DNA from: Nonlabens xylanidelens
Lineage (GTDB): Bacteria; Bacteroidota; Bacteroidia; Flavobacteriales; Flavobacteriaceae
DNA length: 64,000 nucleotides
Direction of reading: 5' to 3'
NCBI RefSeq assembly: GCF_002934445.1
Contig: NZ_PTJE01000006.1
Coordinates: forward strand, 62,001-126,000
In this document: piece after piece, positions 36,091 to 44,410 of the stretch
Layout: each line of letters begins with the position of its first letter
Numbering within the stretch: position 1 is the stretch's first letter
The notes under the pieces: generated by a model
What the model saw: the letters and a program-made list of their open reading frames with translations, nothing else
The model's database searches: none
Told to the model about the DNA's origin: nothing
Made by a program: the position numbers and the translations under genes

Positions 36091-36125
36091 TTCCACGTCG
36101 CGCGCGTTTGTAACGCATTCGTTTT
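36091..36125. repeat. Double-hairpin repeat, copy 4 (partial)
   Basis: TTCCACGTCGCGCG followed by hairpin GCGTT-TGT-AACGC (36104-36116); the second hairpin is lost. From here to 36325 (about 200 bp) no gene is seen. Confidence 0.65.
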
Positions 36126-36325
36126 AACTGGGCATTTAACATACACATTTGTAATAACAATAGAAGATAAGTCAAAACAACTTTTGAAAATGACGCATTT
36201 GTTCAATATAACATTTGTAGTGTATACAATATTAAGAACAATGTACTTACAACACGATCCTACGATAGATTTCAGTTGTTGAGAAGTGGTTTTGTGTAAA
36301 TAGTAATCATTCTTTATTTGTGTTT

Positions 36326-36341
36326 CTCTTTCGCGAAAGCG
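36326..36341. repeat. 16-bp palindrome (1 mismatch), right edge of the accessory region
   Basis: CTCTTTCGCGAAAGCG, followed by AAAC as in the copy at 30569. Confidence 0.85.
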
Positions 36342-36370
36342 AAACTCTTAAGAACATTATTCCAAACAAA

Positions 36371-36402
36371 AAATGCCTCTCAATATGAGAGGCATTTTTT
36401 TA
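36371..36402 (-). terminator. Terminator at the right edge of the accessory region (bidirectional)
   Basis: AAATGCCTCTC (36371-36381) pairs with GAGAGGCATTT (36387-36397). The stem is identical to the one at 30611. A-run on the left, T-run on the right, so it can end both the DUF192 transcript and transcription from the left. Confidence 0.9.
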
Positions 36403-36419
36403 TATGATAATGAAAGGTT

Positions 36420-36902
36420 TTAATTGATTTTTTGCCATTTGAAAAGATCACCTTCTTTAAGATTCCATTTCTCTACCATACCTGCTTTTACCTCGAGTAC
36501 GTATTGTGCCTCACCTTTACTTTTTAATAAGGTTTCGTCTTTAGGTACCGCGTTAGTATAGTAACTGTCTATGCGATTATTTGCAGTTATGTAGATAATG
36601 TCTAGAGGTACGTCGGTGTTTTTCATGTAGAAAAATCGAGGTCTAGAATCGTTAAAAACAAAAAGCATTCCTTGATCTTCAGTAAGCTGTTCTCTATACA
36701 TCATACCTAGTTGGATGGTGTAATCAGTATCGGCTAGTTCTAGCTTTAATTGCTGGAGAGTGTCTTTTTCTTTATTAATAAGCACTGCTTGTGCCTCGTT
36801 CTTAAAAGACCAGTCACGAGCTCTCATTTCTGCTTCTTGGTCAGGTTTGCAACCGTGCAAGAGACAGGTTAATATTAATGTGCCTAAAAATAGTTTACGC
36901 AT
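36420..36902 (-). CDS. DUF192 lipoprotein
   Basis: A 160-residue lipoprotein. The ATG at 36902 starts MRKLFLGTLILTCLLHGC, lipobox LHGC; the longer frame to 36926 lies inside lgt. DUF192 motifs are clear: GMMYREQLTEDQGMLFVF, FYMKNTDVPLDIIYI and VLEVKAG. The family is a small beta fold of unknown function, common in envelopes. It overlaps the lgt gene by 8 bp and probably shares its transcript; a lipoprotein being coupled to the lipoprotein-maturation enzyme is at least suggestive. Confidence 0.88.
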   Translation of the reverse strand: MRKLFLGTLILTCLLHGCKPDQEAEMRARDWSFKNEAQAVLINKEKDTLQQLKLELADTDYTIQLGMMYREQLTEDQGMLFVFNDSRPRFFYMKNTDVPLDIIYITANNRIDSYYTNAVPKDETLLKSKGEAQYVLEVKAGMVEKWNLKEGDLFKWQKIN

Positions 36903-37845
36903 CGCTTTTCTTTTCAAACATACCATCAGGTCGGAACATAAGAAATAGACCCAATAGAATAAAAGGAACGCTTAAAAGCTGACCTGTATTAAAGTGCATG
37001 CCTATAAGTTCAAAAGCATCGGTATCTGTTTGTGGTTCTTTTACCGTTTCAATATGTAATCTTACTGTAAATAGTAGAACAAAGAATAACCCTAATATAT
37101 ACCCTAGTTTATTGCGCTTATCTGTTTTCCAGTAGACAAAATAAAGAATTATAAAAACTCCTACATAACAAATTGCTTCATACAATTGTGCAGGGTGTTT
37201 GTAAGGTATAGCTTCTAATACATCTGCATATTGAGGGTTGTTTACCAGTGTGTCAATAGCCTTATCGGTATCTAATATTTTAGTTTGTTGTAATGCAGCT
37301 CTCACATTATCATCACTCGTGTCGCGTACAAATTTAAATCCAGCAAAAAAGTCGCCGCTAGGTTTTCCATTTATCTCGCTATTCATAAGGTTACCTAAAC
37401 GTACAAAAGTACCTCCTATAGCGGTAGGTACCACGATACGGTCCAGTATCCATAACATGTTTTTCTTTAAATGTTTGCGGCTGTAAAAGAACATAGCGAT
37501 AATAATACCTATAGCTGCTCCATGACTCGCCATACCTGCAAAACCGGTCCATTTAAATGGAGATGTCTCAAATGGTAAGAATACTCTTAAAGGGTCTGAG
37601 AAAAATGTAGATGGCTCATAAAATAAATAGTGGCCTAATCGTGCACCTAGTAAACAGCCTATTACCGTGTACATAAATAGCGGATCTAGTTTTTCTACAC
37701 TCACACCATCTCTTTTAAAGATAGGTTTGATAATGTACCATCCTAAGACAAATGCGATAACATAAGAAAGACTATAAAAATGCAATGTAAAAAAGCCTAA
37801 ATCAAGCCCTTCTAACGGATTCCAGATCACTTTAAGTGAGAACAT
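36895..37845 (-). CDS. lgt: Prolipoprotein diacylglyceryl transferase
   Basis: A 316-residue inner-membrane enzyme with seven or so helices. HFYSLSYVIAFVLGWYI, the GARLGHYLFYEP loop, SHGAAIG and the signature GGTFVRLGNLMNSEI are diagnostic of Lgt. It attaches diacylglycerol to the lipobox Cys of pre-lipoproteins, such as the many lipoproteins in this window. It has an extra segment around residues 170-210 compared with E. coli Lgt, as in other flavobacteria. Confidence 0.95.
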   Translation of the reverse strand: MFSLKVIWNPLEGLDLGFFTLHFYSLSYVIAFVLGWYIIKPIFKRDGVSVEKLDPLFMYTVIGCLLGARLGHYLFYEPSTFFSDPLRVFLPFETSPFKWTGFAGMASHGAAIGIIIAMFFYSRKHLKKNMLWILDRIVVPTAIGGTFVRLGNLMNSEINGKPSGDFFAGFKFVRDTSDDNVRAALQQTKILDTDKAIDTLVNNPQYADVLEAIPYKHPAQLYEAICYVGVFIILYFVYWKTDKRNKLGYILGLFFVLLFTVRLHIETVKEPQTDTDAFELIGMHFNTGQLLSVPFILLGLFLMFRPDGMFEKKSDA

Positions 37846-37913
37846 AAACGGTAATTTTATAAGTTGCTAAATTACTCTTTATCGTTTAAAATAGCGACTA
37901 CTTCATCTTTCAA

Positions 37914-38468
37914 TTATTTCCACTTGATATTGCAACCTATACTTGGTTTTTGTGGCTCTGGAACTTTTTTATTACCCAAAAGTGCATCCATAGATTCACG
38001 TAATGACCTGCCGGTAAGTGGTATTCCGTTTCCAGGTCTCGAGTCGTCTAGCTGGCCTCGATAGACTAACTTTAATCGGTCGTCAAATAAATAAAAATCT
38101 GGTGTACATGCCGCGTTATAAGCTCTCGCTACTTCTTGCGTTTCATCATATAAATAGGGAAAAGGGTAGTCGTTCTCATCAGCATGTTGGTTCATGCGAT
38201 CTGGTCCATCTTGTGGATAGTTAACGACATCGTTACTAGAGATCGCTATAAAGTTAAACCCTGTAACTCTATAATCATTTGCTATTCTCACCAGTTCTTC
38301 ATTTACATGAATTACAAACGGACAGTGATTGCATATAAACATAACCACCGTACCTCTAGCTCCTTTTTGATCTTGCAAGTGGATCATGTCACCACTTACG
38401 GTGTCTAGTAGAGTAAAGTCTGGTGCCGTTGTTCCTAACGGTAGCATGGTAGATGGGGTTAAGGACAT
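37914..38468 (-). CDS. Thioredoxin-family redoxin (AhpC/TSA-like)
   Basis: A 184-residue thioredoxin-fold protein. APDFTLLDT opens a peroxiredoxin-like N-terminus and CNHCP (46-50) is a CxxC redox pair. Later QDGPDRMNQHA, AACTPDFYLFD and the C-terminal PSIGCNIKWK are characteristic of a cytoplasmic redoxin subgroup found in many bacteria. No signal peptide. Probable thiol oxidoreductase; the target is unknown. Confidence 0.87.
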   Translation of the reverse strand: MSLTPSTMLPLGTTAPDFTLLDTVSGDMIHLQDQKGARGTVVMFICNHCPFVIHVNEELVRIANDYRVTGFNFIAISSNDVVNYPQDGPDRMNQHADENDYPFPYLYDETQEVARAYNAACTPDFYLFDDRLKLVYRGQLDDSRPGNGIPLTGRSLRESMDALLGNKKVPEPQKPSIGCNIKWK

Positions 38469-38510
38469 GATAGTTTTTATTTATTAGTAGTAAAAGTATG
38501 ATTTTTGTTA

Positions 38511-38526
38511 CGCTTTCGCGAAAGCG
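38511..38526. repeat. 16-bp palindrome, intergenic
   Basis: A perfect copy between two divergently transcribed genes. Confidence 0.95.
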
Positions 38527-38614
38527 AGACCATTAACCATCATTTTTCTTTTGCTAAACTTATTTTAAACCTTCTTCTAAAGGATTTGTTTTCTTTAAAT
38601 TGAAAATAAAAACT

Positions 38615-38914
38615 ATGAAAAACGGATACAATACACTATCAGAAGCGATAGAAGACTTGCAAAAAGAAGGTTTTACAATAAACTTTGATCTAGTAGAAGA
38701 TGGAGTGCATTCTAAAGATTTGAAAAAACAATGGAAAGCAGGAGAGATAGAAGTGGTAAAGTTTTATAGATTTGAGGGAATGAGCAGCGCAGGAGATAAC
38801 ACTATTCTTTATGTTCTAGAGTGTAAAACAGGTGAGAAAGGATTGCTGGTAAATGCTTATGGAGCAGATGAATATGTCTCTCCAGAAATGATAGAAAAAT
38901 TAAAAATGAATTAA
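38615..38914 (+). CDS. Small conserved protein (often mislabelled phosphoribosylpyrophosphate synthetase)
   Basis: A 99-residue protein starting MKNGYNTLSEAIEDLQKEG. Proteins of this type are common in Bacteroidetes and sometimes carry the name phosphoribosylpyrophosphate synthetase, but no PRPP-binding motif is present and it is far too short, so that name is not supported. ATG at 38615 is chosen; the upstream in-frame TTG adds five residues. Its stop overlaps the next start by 1 nt (TAATG), so the two are coupled. Function unknown. Confidence 0.75.
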   Translation: MKNGYNTLSEAIEDLQKEGFTINFDLVEDGVHSKDLKKQWKAGEIEVVKFYRFEGMSSAGDNTILYVLECKTGEKGLLVNAYGADEYVSPEMIEKLKMN

Positions 38915-39246
38915 TGGAGATATCTTGGGGTGATTTTGAAAAAATAGACATGCGTGTAGGAACGGTGATGACGGTGAGTGATTTTCCAGAAGCACGTAAT
39001 CCTGCTTATCAATTGCAAATTGATTTTGGCGATTTAGGTGTTAAAAAAACCAGTGCGCAAATTACTAAGCGATACGATAAAAAAGACCTGGTAGGTAAGC
39101 AAGTTATAGCGGTAGTTAATTTTCCTAAAAAGCAAATAGCCAACTTTATGAGTGAATGTCTAGTTCTGGGCGTGGTAGGAGATGATAAAGATGTTATCTT
39201 GTTACAACCTAATGCTCATGCAAAGAATGGCGATCGAGTAGGATAA
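38914..39246 (+). CDS. tRNA-binding domain protein (CsaA-like)
   Basis: A 110-residue OB-fold protein of the CsaA/tRNA-binding-domain family. DFEKIDMRVGTVMTV, ARNPAYQLQIDFG, KKTSAQIT, and GKQVIAVVNFPKKQIANFMSE are all family-typical. Such proteins bind tRNA-like RNA or act as export chaperones (CsaA in Bacillus). Coupled to the preceding small gene. Confidence 0.9.
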   Translation: MEISWGDFEKIDMRVGTVMTVSDFPEARNPAYQLQIDFGDLGVKKTSAQITKRYDKKDLVGKQVIAVVNFPKKQIANFMSECLVLGVVGDDKDVILLQPNAHAKNGDRVG

Positions 39247-39290
39247 AGAATCTTTATATAGGGTAAAACCTAAACTAGAAATTTTCCATA

Positions 39291-39328
39291 AAAAAATGCT
39301 TCTGAATATTCTTTCAGAAGCATTTTTT
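39291..39328. terminator. Bidirectional terminator between convergent genes
   Basis: AAAAAATGCTTCTGA (39291-39305) pairs with TCAGAAGCATTTTTT (39314-39328). It serves the CsaA-like gene (+) and the M14 peptidase (-). Confidence 0.92.
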
Positions 39329-39348
39329 ATGGAGTCAGAATTCAAAAT

Positions 39349-41898
39349 TTACATTTGCTCAGCAAAGAAAATAGCGTTCATTAATAGTTTATTAGTTCCG
39401 TACCAGAATGCTCTAAACTGAGTATTATCTGTAAAACCTATCACGTCTCCACGACCATAATTATTATGCTGAAATGGCACCGTGCTCTTTAAAGCCTCTA
39501 GATTTATATCAGAAATATAGCCACTCATTAAAGGGCTGTCTGTATACTTGATAGGATTGCGGTAACTGTCTTTATTTGGTTCTACAAATAGTGTCGTGTT
39601 TCTAAACATAGGCAACTGGTCATCTTTAAAGCCAAACGCAATAGGATGTGATCGATCCAGCTTGGTTTCAAAAATAGCTCCACCTATACGTTGCGCGCCG
39701 CTGTGATCGCGACGTTGTTCAAAGGTGATGTTCTTTGCAGGGTTTTCTGTTTTTTTGAATTTAAGAGGTAACAATTTAGAACTGCTCATCCATCTTAATG
39801 CGCTACGATATCCTATTAAAGTACCACCATTGCGAGTCCATGTTTTTAATTGGTCGATCACCTCATTTTCTGGACTACCATATGTCGCTGGAACAATAAT
39901 TGTATTGTAACGACTCAAATCCTTACGGTTAATATCTGCTAGGTCTATTTTTGTAATAGGAATATCATATTGCTGGTCCATTAAATGCCAGATCTCTCCA
40001 GCGTCAGATGGGTTAATGCCTTCACCTACAAGAACAGCGATTTTAGGTAATTTAATATCTCTAAACTGACGTGATCCTAAGTCGATTCCTTCTGTGAGGC
40101 CGGTGTTTACAATCGTTGTTTTAATCTTATATTCATTATTTAACTTCTTCATTATGCTCATCGAATCATAATTTTTAGAGCTAGAGTTTTTCATGGGAAT
40201 CATTAAAGTACCATAATCAAAACTTTTACCGTCAATTTGAAATGGTTTCATTGCAACTTTTACTTTAACTCCATTTTTAAGTAGAATGTTCAATACTTTA
40301 GGACTATAATATTCATTCCAAGATATTAAATAAGCATATTCTGTAAAATCAACTCTATACATCGGATCATTAATGCTACGACGGAAAGTCCAGTCATTAG
40401 AGTAAAAACGCTCTAGAGTAATTTCCTCATTTGATTCACTCAAACTAGCACCTTCATCATAATCCATATCAAATGCTAGTGGAAAAGTCCATGCGCTGAT
40501 GTCATAAAACAAACTGTCTTGAAAAGTAGTACGCTTTTCAAACATAGCGTTGATTAATCGAGAGTTTTTCTGATTCTTAGGTACGATGTAAGCATACCCT
40601 TTTTTATAGGTTTTACCATTTTTAGAAACATCGTTTTTAAGAGAGCGTACTTCTATTTTGTGTCTCAATAAAATTTCTGCAAGTGCATCTGTTCTTCCAG
40701 CATCTGTATGATCTCCAAAGATGATAGCGCCACCGCTCACTTCTTTTCTCGCATCTTTATAAAATTGATTTTGATAGTCTAGTATTTCTTTACGTTTATC
40801 AGTTGCTGCTTTTAAGGTGCTCAAAGCTGCTGTGAATTGGTTTCTTATCGTAAAAGGAAAAGTCAATACTCCGTTGTCAGAATTTTGAGCATGACCACGA
40901 GAGCTAGCTTGCTCAAACAAGATTCCTATAGATCCATTAATGTCTGGAAAAGTAGATCCCTTACCGTAGTAGAAATCGTCATAATCTTCTTCTGTGTAAT
41001 AAAGCGAGCCTATCTTGTCAAAACCTTCTGCGAGGTAATTCCCTATTTCACGAGTCAGTTTTTGATTCATCGCAGGAGTTAGTGGGTGTGTTCTCGATGG
41101 TATTCCTGGTTGAAAAAAGAATGTGGAGTTAGTTCCCATTTCATGATGATCTGTAAGAATATTAGGTAACCATTTGTGGAATGTCTCTATGCGTGCTTGT
41201 GATTCTGGTAATTGAACTGGTAGCCAGTCGCGATTCATATCAAACCAATAGTGATTTGTACGTCCACCAGGCCAGGTTTCATTGTATTCTCTGTCGTAGG
41301 TGTCTGGGTTTACGTTATCACTTTTATTTTGATTAACCCAAGTGGCAAATCGTTGTAATCCATCAGGATTTAAACTAGGATCTAGAAGTATAACGGTGTT
41401 TTTTAAAAGTGCCTCTATTTCTGGGCCTTGTGCAGCAGCTAGGTGATAGGCTAGAAGTAGAGCGGCGTTAGAGCCACTAGGTTCGTTTCCATGAATGGAA
41501 AAACCTTGATAAACGACTATGGGTGCGTTAGTGTTGTCCACGGCATCCTTGTCTGTTGCAGCGACATGGTCTTTTCTTATTTGTTCTATGTTTTTTTGAT
41601 TTTCAACACTAGTTACTGTTAGTAAGTATAAAGGTCGGTCTTCATAAGTTTTGCCACGATTTTCAATAGTAAAACGGTCAGATTTATCTGCTAGTACCAT
41701 CATGTATTGCGCTAATTTATCATGAGATATATGCCATTTACCTGGTACATAACCTATTATTTCTTGCGGTGTAGGAATGTCAGGATTATAGGAAACATTT
41801 TGTGGTAAGTAATAATCTAGTGTAGGGTCTACAATAGTTTGTGCTGGTAACGCTTTCGCGAAAGCGAGAACCAACAATAGCAACATCGTTTGTTTCAT
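39349..41898 (-). CDS. M14-family zinc carboxypeptidase-like protein, exported
   Basis: An 849-residue exported protein. The signal peptide is MKQTMLLLLVLAFAKALPAQ. The first zinc-binding pair is H136/E139 in GFSIHGNEPSGS; NPDGLQRF and HHEMG lie further in the catalytic domain, and FEQASSRG supplies the catalytic Glu region. The C-terminal half (about 400-849) is a separate domain with a GATase1-like stretch, VAVLVGEGINPSDAGEIWHLMDQ. The 16-bp palindrome at 41851-41866 encodes AFAKA in the signal peptide itself. Confidence 0.88.
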   Translation of the reverse strand: MKQTMLLLLVLAFAKALPAQTIVDPTLDYYLPQNVSYNPDIPTPQEIIGYVPGKWHISHDKLAQYMMVLADKSDRFTIENRGKTYEDRPLYLLTVTSVENQKNIEQIRKDHVAATDKDAVDNTNAPIVVYQGFSIHGNEPSGSNAALLLAYHLAAAQGPEIEALLKNTVILLDPSLNPDGLQRFATWVNQNKSDNVNPDTYDREYNETWPGGRTNHYWFDMNRDWLPVQLPESQARIETFHKWLPNILTDHHEMGTNSTFFFQPGIPSRTHPLTPAMNQKLTREIGNYLAEGFDKIGSLYYTEEDYDDFYYGKGSTFPDINGSIGILFEQASSRGHAQNSDNGVLTFPFTIRNQFTAALSTLKAATDKRKEILDYQNQFYKDARKEVSGGAIIFGDHTDAGRTDALAEILLRHKIEVRSLKNDVSKNGKTYKKGYAYIVPKNQKNSRLINAMFEKRTTFQDSLFYDISAWTFPLAFDMDYDEGASLSESNEEITLERFYSNDWTFRRSINDPMYRVDFTEYAYLISWNEYYSPKVLNILLKNGVKVKVAMKPFQIDGKSFDYGTLMIPMKNSSSKNYDSMSIMKKLNNEYKIKTTIVNTGLTEGIDLGSRQFRDIKLPKIAVLVGEGINPSDAGEIWHLMDQQYDIPITKIDLADINRKDLSRYNTIIVPATYGSPENEVIDQLKTWTRNGGTLIGYRSALRWMSSSKLLPLKFKKTENPAKNITFEQRRDHSGAQRIGGAIFETKLDRSHPIAFGFKDDQLPMFRNTTLFVEPNKDSYRNPIKYTDSPLMSGYISDINLEALKSTVPFQHNNYGRGDVIGFTDNTQFRAFWYGTNKLLMNAIFFAEQM
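41851..41866. repeat. 16-bp palindrome, inside the M14 signal-peptide region
   Basis: A perfect copy, read as LAFAKAL just before the signal-peptide cleavage site. Confidence 0.95.
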
Positions 41899-41964
41899 GG
41901 TATAATTTTAATCGTGAGGTAATCGTAATTGGTGCATCAAAGAATGCGTGGGATATAAAAATAA

Positions 41965-41993
41965 AAAAAGCCTCTCATATAGAAAGGCTTTGT
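41965..41993 (-). terminator. Terminator downstream of the PUR-domain gene
   Basis: AAAGCCT...AGGCTTT with TC/GA inside, and an A-run on the left for minus-strand transcripts. Confidence 0.65.
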
Positions 41994-42012
41994 GATAATT
42001 TTAAGGATTTAC

Positions 42013-42396
42013 TTATATGTCATCAAAACTGATGTCAGTAAAGCTTTCTGTAGAGTTAACAGTAGCTGTCTCTGTTGCGATAGGTGCCGCTTCTTCTCTT
42101 TTATAATCAGATTGATGGCGGTCAGATATAACTTCACCACCTTTTTTATCTATAATAAAGTCAGTGATCTCTTTGAGCGTGTCTCCAAATTCTTGAAAAT
42201 CTTCTTTATAAAGATAGATTTTATGTTTCTTAAAGTGAAAACTACCATCGTCATTAGTGAATTTCTTACTTTCAGTAATAGTTAAGTAATAATCGTCTGC
42301 CTTAGTGGCTCTTACATCAAAGAAATAGGTACGTCTTCCTGCTCGTACTACTTTTGAAAATATCTCTTCTTGCTCTTGGTAATCTCGATCGCTCAT
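42013..42396 (-). CDS. PUR-domain (DUF3276) nucleic-acid-binding protein
   Basis: A 127-residue protein with the Bacteroidetes/spirochaete PUR-alpha-like domain: KVVRAGRRTYFFDVRATKADDYYLTITESKK, FHFKKHKIYLYKEDF. The known fold binds single-stranded nucleic acid. The C-terminus is an acidic, probably disordered tail. Single-gene unit. Confidence 0.92.
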   Translation of the reverse strand: MSDRDYQEQEEIFSKVVRAGRRTYFFDVRATKADDYYLTITESKKFTNDDGSFHFKKHKIYLYKEDFQEFGDTLKEITDFIIDKKGGEVISDRHQSDYKREEAAPIATETATVNSTESFTDISFDDI

Positions 42397-42519
42397 GTTC
42401 TTTAAGTAGTGTTATATCTTACCAAAAATAGAAAAAAATGTCTAATAGAAAAGATAATCGATAATTAATATTATAAGCAACTGTGATATAGTTAATTGTG
42501 TGCGATAATTTTTGAATTA

Positions 42520-44271
42520 TTAATCTTCTTGTAGCATTTGATTTGCATAAAGATCTGCATAATAGCCTTGATTTGCTAGAAGAGATTCATGATTACCTTG
42601 CTCTATAATGTTACCATCTTCTAGTACAATTATTTGATCTGCATTTTTTGCACTACTCACACGATGACTTACGATTACTGTAGTGGTGTCCTTAGTTACT
42701 TTTTTAAGATTATTTAAAATCTTTTCTTCGGTCTCTGTATCTACCGCACTTAAACAGTCGTCAAATAATAAAATTTGTGGTTTTTTAATAATTGCTCTAG
42801 CGATAGAAACACGTTGTTTCTGTCCGCCACTTAAGGTGATACCACGCTCTCCTAGTACAGTTTCATAACCCTTAGTAAAGTTGGTTATATTTTTGTGTAC
42901 CACCGCATTTTTTGCAGCGGCTTCTATTTCTTCTTGACTAGCATCTTTTTTACCGAATGCTATGTTCTTACCTATAGAATCAGAGAATAAGAAGGCATCT
43001 TGGGGTACATAACCTATGGAGTTTCTTAAATCATTTAGGTTAAGTTGGTCGATTTCAATGTCGTCTACGGTTAGAGAGCCGTTATCGATATCATAAAGTC
43101 TACCTATTAATTCTAGGATAGTAGATTTACCACTACCTGTTTTTCCTAAAATAGCTAGTGTTTTTCCAGATGCTATCTCAAAGGATACATTCTTTAAAGC
43201 ATGTATGTTAGTGTCTTCATAGGTAAAGTTTACATTCTTAAACGAGATGTTACCTTTAATAGGTGTAGGTGCTTCATTAAGATTTTTAATGGCTGGGTCT
43301 ATATCTAAGAACTCGTTGATTCTTTTTTGAGAAGCCTCAGCCTGCTGTATCATGTTAGTCACCCAACCTACTATGGCAACTGGCCAGGTAAGCATGTTTA
43401 CATAAATCAAAAATTCTGGTATGGTACCTACATCTATGGTTCCATCTATAACTTGTTTCCCACCTATATATATGACCATAATATTACTTAATCCTATTAA
43501 TAAAACCATAAGCGGGAAGAATAGGGCCTGGATACGTGCTAGATCTATATTTTTATCTTTACTGTCGTTAGCTACTTGTGTAAATTGCTCATTCATTTGA
43601 GGAGCAAGATTATAAGCCTTAATAACAGATATACCACTAAATGCCTCTTGAGAGATGGTATTTAAATTTGATAAGTACTCTTGTACTAGTGTTGCACGCT
43701 TGTTGATTTCTCTACTTATTACATAAATAGCCACTGATAATATTGGTAATGGTATAATGGTATATATAGCTAGAGTAGGAGCGGTGTCTATCATCGCAGG
43801 TATAACAACGGCAAATAAGGTAATCATGTTTATACTGTACATGATGGCAGGTCCCATGTACATACGTACTTTAGAGACGTCTTCACTTATACGGTTCATT
43901 AAATCTCCAGTGCGATTTTGTTTGTAAAAACCTAAGGATAGGCGCTGGTATTGTTGATAAACTATGTTTTTAAGATCGTATTCTAGGTGTCTAGAAACAA
44001 CTATTATTAATTGTCTCATGACAAAGGTAAGCACAGCGGCAAGTAGTGTAGATCCTAATATAATCAAGATGTATAAAACGAGATCATCTTTCATCGCTTC
44101 CTTATCTGTAATCAGTCCTTTATCATAATCATTGAGTAGGTTTATGATTTTACCTACGTATTTAGGTAAATACAAGGATAGATAACGAGATATGATGGTG
44201 ACTATAACACCGCCTATAAATTGCCATTTGTACTTTGCAAACAGTACATTTAGTTTTTTAAGTTCTTTCAT
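42520..44271 (-). CDS. ABC exporter, fused membrane and ATPase domains (MdlB/MsbA-like)
   Basis: A 583-residue half-transporter. Six helices (residues 15-310) are followed by an ATPase: Walker A GKTGSGKS (376-383), signature LSGGQKQR (480-487), Walker B LLFDDCLSAVD and switch His 536. The residue after the Walker B Asp, at 505, is Asp where a catalytic Glu is usual, as in the degenerate half of heterodimeric exporters. It exports lipid or drug-like molecules; the partner, if any, is not adjacent. Confidence 0.88.
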   Translation of the reverse strand: MKELKKLNVLFAKYKWQFIGGVIVTIISRYLSLYLPKYVGKIINLLNDYDKGLITDKEAMKDDLVLYILIILGSTLLAAVLTFVMRQLIIVVSRHLEYDLKNIVYQQYQRLSLGFYKQNRTGDLMNRISEDVSKVRMYMGPAIMYSINMITLFAVVIPAMIDTAPTLAIYTIIPLPILSVAIYVISREINKRATLVQEYLSNLNTISQEAFSGISVIKAYNLAPQMNEQFTQVANDSKDKNIDLARIQALFFPLMVLLIGLSNIMVIYIGGKQVIDGTIDVGTIPEFLIYVNMLTWPVAIVGWVTNMIQQAEASQKRINEFLDIDPAIKNLNEAPTPIKGNISFKNVNFTYEDTNIHALKNVSFEIASGKTLAILGKTGSGKSTILELIGRLYDIDNGSLTVDDIEIDQLNLNDLRNSIGYVPQDAFLFSDSIGKNIAFGKKDASQEEIEAAAKNAVVHKNITNFTKGYETVLGERGITLSGGQKQRVSIARAIIKKPQILLFDDCLSAVDTETEEKILNNLKKVTKDTTTVIVSHRVSSAKNADQIIVLEDGNIIEQGNHESLLANQGYYADLYANQMLQED

Positions 44272-44335
44272 TTACTTACAAATTCCCTAAGGGAAATTAT
44301 TTTTTTTAAACAGTCGGTAAATTAAGCATGGTAAA

Positions 44336-44366
44336 TTGCCTAATCCCTAAAATCAAGTTATTTTTG
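44336..44366 (+). promoter_or_regulatory. Promoter for the amino-acid dehydrogenase
   Basis: -33-type TTG (44336-44338) and -7 box TATTTTTG (44359-44366) with 20 bp between them, ending 44 bp before the start codon; matches the Bacteroidetes promoter pattern. Confidence 0.6.
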
Positions 44367-44410
44367 CACGCTTTTTAATAACAATCTTTAAAGTCAATAA
44401 ATTTATTTTT

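Noticed and set aside
30643-36403. CRISPR array or integron in the accessory region
   Set aside because: The repeats are few, unevenly spaced and of several kinds; no cas genes, integrase or proper attC array is visible.
30643-36403. Insertion sequence with transposase
   Set aside because: No transposase-like frame or fragment could be found; only small non-coding repeats.
38600-38914. Name phosphoribosylpyrophosphate synthetase for the small protein
   Set aside because: Too short and without any PRPP-binding motif; the name seems an inherited database error.
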